Source of the DNA: Pseudoneobacillus sp052180215
Lineage (GTDB): Bacteria; Bacillota; Bacilli; Bacillales; Cytobacillaceae
Direction: 5' to 3'
Assembly (NCBI RefSeq): GCF_052180215.1
Contig: NZ_CP197471.1
Span: forward strand, 2,452,001-2,516,000
Length of the DNA: 64,000 nucleotides
Numbering within the stretch: position 1 is the first letter of the stretch; the number at the start of each line of letters is the position of its first letter. Shown piece after piece: positions 1 to 7,036 of the stretch. Under the pieces are notes generated by a model. The model saw only the letters and a list, made by a program, of their open reading frames with translations. It was not told the origin of the DNA and did not search any database. The position numbers and the translations under genes are program-made.

Positions 1-896
1 ATCATACAGGCTTTGGTGAATTCACCCTTCATTATGAGATTCCAGGTGAATATAACCTTATCAGTTCCTCCGAAAATGAGAATATAAAACAAACAGACAC
101 ATTAAAATTTGAGATTGATCAAAACAAAGAGTTTTACCCATATTATCCTAGTCAAAAAGGAATTCTTAAATTGAAGAATAGTAAAGAAATTTTTCTAGCC
201 ATCATTAAGGATATGAAAGTCCGTTCTAAAGTAATAGATGGGATTGAGGTTCGGGTATTCTCACATCCATCTGATGAACCTTATATTGATGAAACGCTGG
301 AATTAGCGGTTGATTCACTTCAATTTTTCAATAAACAATTAGGCGGTTATCCTTATAATCAGCTTGATGTCATAATGGACGAAGGCGGAATGGAATATCC
401 AGGAATCGTAACTGTAGGTAAAGGTGGGTTTTCAGAACATACTACTGTCCATGAAATTGCTCACCAATGGTTTTATGGGATAGTAAGTAATAGTCCTTTT
501 CAAAATACTTGGATCGATGAAGGTTTTACGGATTTTGCTACTCATCTTTATTTTCTAGAACAAAAAGGACGTAGTGAAAAAGAAGTGTTCGGGTTTGCTA
601 TAGATAGAATAAAAGAGGATGAAATTAATAAAAAAATAAAACCTGCTCACTTACCCGTAAATGAATATATTACGGGTGGCTTTTCTAGCGCAAATTATAA
701 AGTTCCTACCCTTAAGCTATGGGATCTTTCAGAGCATGATACGAAAAAAGCTTTAGCTTTCTTAAAAACTTATGTAAACATCTATGCCTACCAAGAAGTA
801 GATGCACAAGAATGGTTCCGGTTTATACAAACCTATTTCCATATAGAGGACCCATCAATACTTACTGAGTGGATTAAGGTAGATGAATCATCATAA
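1..896 (+). CDS. M1 family (gluzincin) metallopeptidase, C-terminal part
   Basis: The gene is open from the first bases of the window, so its start lies upstream. It carries the M1 aminopeptidase signature: a GGMEYPG exopeptidase-type loop, then HEIAHQW (zinc motif HEXXH, bases 450-464), and WIDEGFTDF about 18 residues later supplying the third zinc ligand Glu. Family members remove N-terminal residues from peptides. Whether this one is secreted or membrane-bound cannot be judged because the N-terminus is missing. It ends at a TAA just before a strong hairpin terminator. The family call is firm; the peptide substrate is unknown. Confidence 0.9.
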   Translation, partial: HTGFGEFTLHYEIPGEYNLISSSENENIKQTDTLKFEIDQNKEFYPYYPSQKGILKLKNSKEIFLAIIKDMKVRSKVIDGIEVRVFSHPSDEPYIDETLELAVDSLQFFNKQLGGYPYNQLDVIMDEGGMEYPGIVTVGKGGFSEHTTVHEIAHQWFYGIVSNSPFQNTWIDEGFTDFATHLYFLEQKGRSEKEVFGFAIDRIKEDEINKKIKPAHLPVNEYITGGFSSANYKVPTLKLWDLSEHDTKKALAFLKTYVNIYAYQEVDAQEWFRFIQTYFHIEDPSILTEWIKVDESS

Positions 897-927
897 AAGG
901 CAGCCTTTCCGGCTGCCTTATTCTTTA
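897..927. terminator. Bidirectional intrinsic terminator
   Basis: AAGGCAGCC (897-905) pairs with GGCTGCCTT (911-919) around a 5-base loop, flanked by T-rich sequence to the right. It sits between the peptidase and the convergent thioesterase gene and could serve both. Confidence 0.85.
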
Positions 928-928
928 A

Positions 929-1330
929 TTATACAAACATTTCTTTTTTACGATAAACCATACCATCAGCTGTAGCGATTAGGTCACCTATCTGATTATG
1001 AACAAGCATTCGATAGAATCCTAGTTTGTGATTTTTTGATACTTCCTCCGCAGTGGTTGTTAAAATATCTCCGGGTATTCCTGCTTTCATATAATTGATA
1101 TTTACATTAACCCCAACTGCTGTTTGACCATATGAATTACTTGCAATCGCAAATGCAACATCAACCAAAGAAAATATTAACCCACCATTCGCAGCTCCAT
1201 GAAAATTTAGAAAATCTTCCTTCACCAAAACAGAAACAATCGCCTTACCTTCTTCAACCTTTTTTACTTGGATTCCTAAATACTTTGCGAACGGATCAGC
1301 AAGTAATTTATCTATTAGAACTTCTTTCAT
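929..1330 (-). CDS. PaaI-type hotdog-fold acyl-CoA thioesterase
   Basis: A 133-residue hotdog protein. The NFHGAANGGLIFSLVDVAFA stretch matches the active-site helix of PaaI thioesterases, which hydrolyse (hydroxy)phenylacetyl-CoA and related aryl-CoA esters to rescue trapped CoA. An AGGAGAT ribosome binding site precedes the ATG. It lies about 100 bp downstream of a PaaK-like ligase on the same strand, so the two probably form a ligase/thioesterase pair. No ring-epoxidase genes (paaABCDE) are in the window, so a full phenylacetate pathway cannot be claimed. Confidence 0.85.
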   Translation of the reverse strand: MKEVLIDKLLADPFAKYLGIQVKKVEEGKAIVSVLVKEDFLNFHGAANGGLIFSLVDVAFAIASNSYGQTAVGVNVNINYMKAGIPGDILTTTAEEVSKNHKLGFYRMLVHNQIGDLIATADGMVYRKKEMFV

Positions 1331-1431
1331 TTTTATATCTCCTTTTCCGATAGAAAAAGTTGATTAAATCAATAGTCAACCACTTTTATATATCGCAAAA
1401 ATTACGCTAACAAATCATTTCATCATAAATT

Positions 1432-2754
1432 CTATATCTTTATAGATTCATTATGGTTTACAATTCGGACTGCCTTACCTTCTGATCTTGGCACTGATTT
1501 CGGCTGTAGAATATTAACATCTACGTGAACAAGGCATTGGTTTTTAATTAAATTCTGGATTTCCTTTTTAAGTTTATTAATTTTGCCATGGTTCATATCA
1601 CCATGAATTTCACTAAAGATTTCTTCGGTCACTTCCACCTGAAGTTCTATTTGCTGAAGACTTCCCTTCTTAAATAAATGAAGCTGATAATGAGGTTCGA
1701 TTTCCTCAATAGTCAATAAGAAATGTTCAATTTCAGATGGAAAGACATTTACCCCACGAACAATCAACATATCATCAATCCGGCCTTTTACCCGAGACAT
1801 TCTAATCGTTGTACGTCCGCATTTACATTTTGTTCGGTTAATCGAACCAATATCACCAGAACGATAACGGATAATAGGGAATGCTTCTTTTGTTAAACTT
1901 GTAAAAACAAGCTCACCATCTTCTCCATCGGGAACTGGCAAAAGTGAATTTGGATCAATTACCTCCACTAGAAAATGGTCTTCTGCTACATGTAAACCAT
2001 CTTGTGCTTCATGACATTCCATCGAAACACCTGGACCCATGACCTCACTTAGCCCATAAATATCACATGCCTTTAAATCGAAAATTTTCTCTATAGTACG
2101 GCGCATTTCCTCTGACCAAGGCTCTGCTCCCAAAATGGCATATTTTAAGGATGTTCTTTTTGGGTCTTTTCCTTGTTTTACCATACGCTCCGCAATATTT
2201 AATAAGTACGATGGTGTGCAGCAAATAACAGTTGGTTTAAAGTCTTCGATAAGGGTAATTTGCCGATCGGTATTACCACCAGAAACAGGAACAGTAGCCA
2301 TTCCTAACTCTTCCCCACCATAATGTAATCCTAATCCCCCTGTAAATAAACCGTATCCGTAAGCATTATGTAATATTTCTCCTGCCTTACCGCCCGCAAT
2401 ACTTATGGCACGTGCTACAAGCTCTGACCAATTTTTTATATCCTTTTTAGTATACCCCACTACGGTAGGTTTCCCACTTGTACCAGAGGAGGCATGAATT
2501 CGAATCACCTCGCTTTGATTAACAGCAAAGAAGCCAAATGGGTAATGTTCTCTTAAGTCCTTCTTAAGGGTGAAAGGTAGTTTGATAAGATCTCTAATTG
2601 AACTAACATCTTCTGGATTAACTCCTAATTCATCAAACTTCTTTTTATAAAAGGACACCTTTTTGTAAACTCTATTAATCGTCTCTTGAAGTCTCATTAA
2701 TTGAAGTTGTTCCACCTCTTCTCTGGAAGCGGTTTCAATTTCATGGATAATCAT
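1432..2754 (-). CDS. paaK: Phenylacetate-CoA ligase family protein
   Basis: The 440-residue protein has the adenylate-forming P-loop SSGTSGKP at residues 89-96 and the length and C-terminal layout of PaaK ligases. It would activate phenylacetate or another aryl acid to its CoA thioester with ATP. A GGGGGAT site precedes the ATG at 2754. The PaaI-type thioesterase lies directly downstream. The family contains ligases for other aromatic acids such as indoleacetate, and the rest of the paa pathway is absent here, so the exact substrate is uncertain. Confidence 0.85.
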   Translation of the reverse strand: MIIHEIETASREEVEQLQLMRLQETINRVYKKVSFYKKKFDELGVNPEDVSSIRDLIKLPFTLKKDLREHYPFGFFAVNQSEVIRIHASSGTSGKPTVVGYTKKDIKNWSELVARAISIAGGKAGEILHNAYGYGLFTGGLGLHYGGEELGMATVPVSGGNTDRQITLIEDFKPTVICCTPSYLLNIAERMVKQGKDPKRTSLKYAILGAEPWSEEMRRTIEKIFDLKACDIYGLSEVMGPGVSMECHEAQDGLHVAEDHFLVEVIDPNSLLPVPDGEDGELVFTSLTKEAFPIIRYRSGDIGSINRTKCKCGRTTIRMSRVKGRIDDMLIVRGVNVFPSEIEHFLLTIEEIEPHYQLHLFKKGSLQQIELQVEVTEEIFSEIHGDMNHGKINKLKKEIQNLIKNQCLVHVDVNILQPKSVPRSEGKAVRIVNHNESIKI

Positions 2755-2956
2755 GCATCAAATCCCCCTAACCAAGTTAGATTACAGAGCAGAAACATAT
2801 AACGCTATTTTACCGACGCGATATTTTTCATCTGCTATTTAACACTAAATTTAACTTGGATAAAGGATAAAGTCAAATAATATTCTAAAAATTATTTATT
2901 TTCAATAAAATTACCCATAAAGACTTATGAATAATGGATGGTATAACAGGGATTTT

Positions 2957-2994
2957 TATCAAAAAATGCAAAGAGGACGGATTAGTCCGTCCTC
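2957..2994 (-). terminator. Intrinsic terminator of the small-protein pair
   Basis: GAGGACGGA (2973-2981) and TCCGTCCTC (2986-2994) form a perfect 9-bp stem with a 4-base loop. On the minus strand it is followed by a T-rich tract, seven bases after the stop codon at 3001. Confidence 0.85.
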
Positions 2995-3000
2995 CATCTA

Positions 3001-3123
3001 TTATTTTTGCATATCCTTTTGGGTAATTTCACTTCTGATATTTACGTCTTTCGAGGCATTATCTTGACTTTTATTATTTGGATACTTATTTTTGCGTTCG
3101 CGATTGTCATTCTTATTGGTCAT
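3001..3123 (-). CDS. Small hydrophilic protein, 40 residues, possibly spore-related
   Basis: Reading the minus strand gives a 40-residue Asn/Lys/Asp-rich protein beginning MTNKNDNRER and ending TQKDMQK, with a GGGAAGTGG ribosome binding site. It follows a second tiny gene by 26 bp and is followed by a clean terminator, so the pair looks like a real transcript. The opening MTNKN and the composition recall minor small acid-soluble spore proteins such as SspP, but the similarity is short. The function is unknown; a spore role is a guess. A longer ORF on the opposite strand has no supporting signal. Confidence 0.6.
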   Translation of the reverse strand: MTNKNDNRERKNKYPNNKSQDNASKDVNIRSEITQKDMQK

Positions 3124-3149
3124 GATAGGTCCACTTCCCTTTCCAATTG

Positions 3150-3284
3150 TTATTTTTTGTTTCTTTTACCTGTATTGATATCCTCATCATTTCCAAGTTC
3201 GCCTGCACCATCTTTTCTTCCTTTTTCCTTTACAATTTTCCCACCTAATTTTACGTTAGGAATATTGAATTCTTTTTCTCTCAT
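3150..3284 (-). CDS. Small charged protein, 44 residues, unknown function
   Basis: A GGAGGTGA ribosome binding site precedes an ATG opening a 44-residue reading frame that starts MREKEFNIPNVKLGGK and ends GKRNKK. It is rich in Lys, Glu, Gly and Asp, with no hydrophobic segment and no motif I recognise. It is the first gene of a two-gene unit with the 40-residue protein at 3001-3123. The strong ribosome site and the shared terminator support a real gene. A sporulation role is possible by analogy with other tiny hydrophilic Bacillus proteins but is not shown. Confidence 0.6.
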   Translation of the reverse strand: MREKEFNIPNVKLGGKIVKEKGRKDGAGELGNDEDINTGKRNKK

Positions 3285-3396
3285 TTTAGTCACCTCCAAT
3301 AATAAGATGCACCAATTTCAAAATAATTTTCACTATTGTTTCATACTTTTTCATAAAAGAATTATTAAAGAATTTTTTTTGAAATGATCATTTAAA

Positions 3397-3437
3397 CAAA
3401 AAAGAAGAATAGCTTTTAAACTGTCGCCATTCTTCTT
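3397..3437 (-). terminator. Intrinsic terminator of the GNAT gene
   Basis: AAGAAGAAT (3402-3410) pairs with ATTCTTCTT (3429-3437). On the minus strand the stem runs into a T-tract, 28 bases after the stop codon at 3465. Confidence 0.8.
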
Positions 3438-3464
3438 ACACTTTTACTATCTAACAAACTAACT

Positions 3465-4001
3465 TTAACTTTTATATTCTTCTCGTAATATGCCATAATG
3501 TGCTAAATCATAAAATTCCCCAAATCTAGCAACATGTTGTTTAAGTGTACCTTCATATTTCAACCCTATTTTTTCCATGATTTTGTAAGAACCTGGATTA
3601 TTAGTAAAAGATTGCGCAAAAATTTTATTTAAATTTAATTCTTCAAAGCCAAAAGCTAATAAAGATTTTGCTGCTTCGGTACCATAGCCTTTTCCCCAAT
3701 AAGGTTTTCCAACCCAGTATGCTAATTCCCCTCGTCGGTATGTAGGATTAACACTTAGATTGATAATTCCAATTAACTGTTGCTGCTCTTTTTCAATAAT
3801 AGCAAATATAACTAATCTGCCGCTTTTTTCTGCTTCTAATACACTTTCAATAAAATTTTTAGCAGAACCTCCAGGATAAGGATGTGGAACCGTTAAAGTG
3901 GTTTTTGCTACATCGTAGTCTCCAGCTAACTCTTCAATTCTTTCTGAATCATTCGTATTTAATGTTCTTAACAATAATCTATTCGTTTCTATCTCTCTCA
4001 T
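3465..4001 (-). CDS. GNAT family N-acetyltransferase, RimJ/RimL type
   Basis: The 178-residue protein starts with MREIETNRLLLR, typical of RimJ/RimL-like GNAT enzymes. It contains the acetyl-CoA-binding segment ELAYWVGKPYWGKGYGTEAA and the NPGSYKIMEKIGLKYEGTLK stretch of this subfamily. Members acetylate N-terminal or side-chain amines of proteins or small molecules with acetyl-CoA. A GAGAGG site precedes the ATG. It lies next to an aminoglycoside adenylyltransferase and a second GNAT gene, which hints at drug modification, but the sequence does not name the substrate. Confidence 0.85.
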   Translation of the reverse strand: MREIETNRLLLRTLNTNDSERIEELAGDYDVAKTTLTVPHPYPGGSAKNFIESVLEAEKSGRLVIFAIIEKEQQQLIGIINLSVNPTYRRGELAYWVGKPYWGKGYGTEAAKSLLAFGFEELNLNKIFAQSFTNNPGSYKIMEKIGLKYEGTLKQHVARFGEFYDLAHYGILREEYKS

Positions 4002-4049
4002 ATTGTACCTCTCTAGTAAAATAGACTTAAAAATATCATATCATTCTTA

Positions 4050-4919
4050 TTAAAAAATTTTAGAATCTTCAGGTAACTTTTTAACCTTCGTTAAGTACTC
4101 TGTAACTCTTTTATCATCTTCATATGGATATTGAAATTCTAAATGTTTAGCAACCTGAACCGCGACTTTCCTAAAATAGTCACACATGTTGAACATGGAC
4201 TGCCAGATGTTTTTATAATTAGAATCCGAGTAGGTGGATACAAACTCTTCCCATTCTTCTTTTTTTAGAAGATCTTTAAAATTCTTACCTAATTTCCCAG
4301 CACTAATCGAAAAATTTGTGTTTACCCCGATATACCATTCGACCATTCGAATGAGTACATTTCGATTTATTTGCTCTTTCATAAACATCGCATAGGTTAA
4401 TTCTTCTCGCCAGATTCCTTTACTAATATTCATACAAATCCACCAGAATTCATTACATACATCATCGAATTCCTTTTCAGTTGGACGCTTAATGTGATAA
4501 TCAATATCGCTTGAAGGTGGTATTGCACCAAGTACACCATCTTTGTCTAAAAGCAGGATACTTAAACTGTCCGGAATTAGAAGTTCATCTTTTTTTTCAA
4601 TTGGAATTAATCCAAGGTCAATCCGATTTCCGTCCATGAATTGCATGAGGTACATAAAGCGGCCATCATTTAAGGCTGGTGGGGTTACTTTATCTTCAGG
4701 CATCTGCATCATAACACGTTCACCAAATAAATCGACCCAGCTATGATCTTTGGTAAAAGATTGGATATCTTTTACAATATAGACGATATCATAATCTTGA
4801 AATAAATCCTTTTTTACATTCGGATTCGTTCGAGATCCATTCATCAAAACAGCCCGAATTCTATCGTCTTCCTGTGCTGTATTTATTATTAAATCCATCA
4901 TTTCTTTTTCTGTTCTCAT
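4050..4919 (-). CDS. aadK: Aminoglycoside 6-adenylyltransferase, AadK/ANT(6) family
   Basis: The 289-residue protein has the nucleotidyltransferase signature NGSR at residues 27-30 followed by DYD at 42-44, where the two Asp bind Mg-ATP. Length and overall sequence fit the chromosomal AadK of Bacillus (about 284 residues). Family members transfer AMP to the 6-hydroxyl of streptomycin. The gene sits between two GNAT genes on the same strand with short gaps. No mobile element borders it, so it looks like an intrinsic chromosomal gene. Streptomycin resistance activity in this organism is an inference. Confidence 0.9.
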   Translation of the reverse strand: MRTEKEMMDLIINTAQEDDRIRAVLMNGSRTNPNVKKDLFQDYDIVYIVKDIQSFTKDHSWVDLFGERVMMQMPEDKVTPPALNDGRFMYLMQFMDGNRIDLGLIPIEKKDELLIPDSLSILLLDKDGVLGAIPPSSDIDYHIKRPTEKEFDDVCNEFWWICMNISKGIWREELTYAMFMKEQINRNVLIRMVEWYIGVNTNFSISAGKLGKNFKDLLKKEEWEEFVSTYSDSNYKNIWQSMFNMCDYFRKVAVQVAKHLEFQYPYEDDKRVTEYLTKVKKLPEDSKIF

Positions 4920-4955
4920 TCCTTAGCTGGACCTCCTAGTTTTCAATAGTTATCC

Positions 4956-5492
4956 CTAGAAATGCTTAAGGAAATTCTCCTTGGTTACACAATTCAATAC
5001 ACATGGTACCTTTTCTTTTTCTTCCAGCTGTTTATGCTCTTCCGGATAGTGTTTTTCAACATTCAAAGAAATATAAGGTAGTTTCTCCTGAGCTTTTTGG
5101 GATCGAATGTTTACTTTTCTAGCGCCTGCTAACACTACATCTAAATCTAACTGTTTAAACGCAACCTTTAGTATCTCTTCCTTCGCTTTTTGATTATATC
5201 CCTTACCCCAATATTCCTTACCAATCCAGCTTCCTATATGACATTGGCGCTTTTCCTGATTAATATTCATTAACGTAGTAACTCCAATTACTTCATTATC
5301 CTGATTTAATATGACGCGACTAATTGATTTTCCTTCTTTTTCTTCATTTATGATGTGAATGATAAACCATTTTGTGTCTTCTACTGAATCGTCTTTGAAG
5401 CTTAAATGTTCGTTTACTTGTGGGTCAGAAGATAGTTCAAATAGTCTTTCTGCATATTGTTCATGATGAGGCACTAATTTAATTGTTACCAT
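4956..5492 (-). CDS. GNAT family N-acetyltransferase
   Basis: A RimJ/RimL-like acetyltransferase with the acetyl-CoA loop HIGSWIGKEYWGKGYNQKAK and an N-terminal MVTIKLVPHHEQYAERLF. An ATG at 5492 lies 9 bases after an AAGGGG site; a TTG two codons earlier is too close to that site, so I prefer the ATG (178 residues). It is the first gene of a tandem with the adenylyltransferase and the second GNAT gene. The substrate is not evident. Confidence 0.8.
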   Translation of the reverse strand: MVTIKLVPHHEQYAERLFELSSDPQVNEHLSFKDDSVEDTKWFIIHIINEEKEGKSISRVILNQDNEVIGVTTLMNINQEKRQCHIGSWIGKEYWGKGYNQKAKEEILKVAFKQLDLDVVLAGARKVNIRSQKAQEKLPYISLNVEKHYPEEHKQLEEKEKVPCVLNCVTKENFLKHF

Positions 5493-5569
5493 TTTCAATT
5501 TCCCCTTTTTATTTTTTCTAATCTGTAGGGATTGCTCTTTCCAATCTTTTGATAGCTCCTAATTGTGAT

Positions 5570-5620
5570 AAAAAAGCCAACTGGCTAGTTTTAAATACTT
5601 AGCCAATTGACCTTTTTATT
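5570..5620. terminator. Bidirectional intrinsic terminator
   Basis: GCCAACTGGCTA (5576-5587) pairs with TAGCCAATTGAC (5600-5611) with one mismatch and one wobble. T-runs lie on both sides. It ends the minus-strand ykvA-like gene that stops at 5638. Confidence 0.75.
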
Positions 5621-5637
5621 CAAAAGCCTATTCTTCA

Positions 5638-6018
5638 TTAAAATAGTAGTGGATAGACTTTTAAGAGTAACCATGTAAACAGTAGAAACCAAAGTATGAT
5701 TATCAAGGCTCCGACAAACCAATTCTTTGGTTTTCCATTTTTCATCATTTCCTCCGCTTTTACTTCACAATCAGAAACCACACTTTTTGGTATTATTTTT
5801 AAAGCTAACCAAATCCCTATTGGTACAATGATTAAATCGTCCAAATAACCAAGAATAGGTATAAAATCAGGTATGATATCAATTGGACTAAATGCATATG
5901 CTACAACACACGCAGTAAAGATTTTAGCATATAACGAAACTCTTCCATCTTTATAGGCAAAGTATAAAGTAAAGATGTTACGCTTTAACTTTTTCGCCCA
6001 ATCTTTTATTTTCTGCAT
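5638..6018 (-). CDS. YkvA-type membrane protein (DUF1232)
   Basis: The 126-residue protein contains the DUF1232 core AYAFSPIDIIPDFIPILGYL followed by DDLIIVPIGI, around residues 40-70. This core forms amphipathic or membrane-inserted helices in YkvA-like proteins. A second hydrophobic segment (ALIIILWFLLFTWLLLKVY) makes a C-terminal transmembrane helix. The ATG has an AAAGGAGAT site. The family is widespread in bacteria and its molecular role is not established. Confidence 0.85.
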   Translation of the reverse strand: MQKIKDWAKKLKRNIFTLYFAYKDGRVSLYAKIFTACVVAYAFSPIDIIPDFIPILGYLDDLIIVPIGIWLALKIIPKSVVSDCEVKAEEMMKNGKPKNWFVGALIIILWFLLFTWLLLKVYPLLF

Positions 6019-6053
6019 GATATCTCCTTTATCTAAAAGAATATAAGAATTTA

Positions 6054-6872
6054 TTAACCCATGCTTTTAATAGCTTGTTGTACAGTACCAAAAGTATGAA
6101 AATCTGAGAAGTCAATTCCTGAATTAACAATTTTAGATGCTAAGTCAGGTCGAATACCTGTAAAGATTGTACTAATTCCTAGTAATTGCAGAACCTCATG
6201 AATATTTAAAATGCGATTAGCAACAACATTGTCAATCGTCACAATTCCAGAGAAATCTATAATGATGGTTTCAATTTTAAGTTCATTAATCTTTGGTATT
6301 ACACTGTTTAAAATATGCTCACTTCTATCTAAATCAAATTCTCCTATTAATGGAAGGATAGCCCTACCATTTTGAATAGGAACCACTGGAGAGGATAACT
6401 CAGTTATCACCTTTTGATTTTTCTTATTTACTTCTCTTGCTGAATTTTCCCTTAGTTGTATAATTCTTGTTATACTTAAATCGAGGAGATAGCTAATACG
6501 GTTATTGATATAAACAACTTCCTCGGTTGATAAACCCTGTTCAATTGAGATTTTAGTAAGCATTTTAATTAACTGGAGACGTGTTTCAGCATAAGGTTTT
6601 ATAAGACTAGAAATGTCCTCTGTATAGCTAGACTCATTTTCCTCTTCACTCTTTTTATGCCATTGAATAAAGTCCACAGACACATTTTCATCTGTTTTGT
6701 TTAACGTACTTCCAAGGAACTCCAAAAATTCTTTATTTGTTTTTATAGCCTTTTGAACAATTTCCTCTGGTAGTTTAATATCCAACTTTCCTAAATTATA
6801 ATTAACAATTTCTATACTAATTTTTTCAGCATACTGAATCAAATATTCCTTAAAACCTTCAACCAAATTCAC
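6054..6872 (-). CDS. RsbR-type stressosome co-antagonist paralogue with STAS domain
   Basis: The C-terminal 100 or so residues are a STAS domain with the RsbR-like segments IIIDFSGIVTIDNVVANRIL and FTGIRPDLASKIVNSGIDF. The N-terminal half is a helical, non-haem-globin-like sensor region, as in other RsbR paralogues. In Bacillus these proteins build the stressosome that controls sigma-B through RsbS and RsbT. I place the start at GTG 6872 (272 residues) because an AAAGGAG site lies 8 bases before it; that site would be inside the gene if translation began at the ATG at 6893. The gene stands alone, without rsbS/rsbT nearby. Confidence 0.8.
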   Translation of the reverse strand: MNLVEGFKEYLIQYAEKISIEIVNYNLGKLDIKLPEEIVQKAIKTNKEFLEFLGSTLNKTDENVSVDFIQWHKKSEEENESSYTEDISSLIKPYAETRLQLIKMLTKISIEQGLSTEEVVYINNRISYLLDLSITRIIQLRENSAREVNKKNQKVITELSSPVVPIQNGRAILPLIGEFDLDRSEHILNSVIPKINELKIETIIIDFSGIVTIDNVVANRILNIHEVLQLLGISTIFTGIRPDLASKIVNSGIDFSDFHTFGTVQQAIKSMG

Positions 6873-6994
6873 TATTACAACTCCTTTGAACAAGATTATC
6901 CCTTATTTCACCATAAATGATAATTGTTACATTTAAGTATAAAAGTAGATTTTAATATTGTCTATTAAATACATTATCCTAATATTGTCTATCT

Positions 6995-7026
6995 CTATAA
7001 AAAAATAAAGTTACCCTTTGGTAACT
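6995..7026 (-). terminator. Intrinsic terminator of the molybdoenzyme gene
   Basis: AGTTACC (7009-7015) and GGTAACT (7020-7026) form a hairpin with loop CTTT, followed on the minus strand by a T-rich tract. It lies 10 bases after the stop at 7037. Confidence 0.8.
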
Positions 7027-7036
7027 ATGATTTTTT

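Noticed and set aside
3007..3387. A 126-residue reading frame on the plus strand over the two small genes
   Set aside because: It has no ribosome site and overlaps two minus-strand frames with strong ribosome sites and a terminator. Its hydrophobic composition arises from reading AT-rich DNA backwards.
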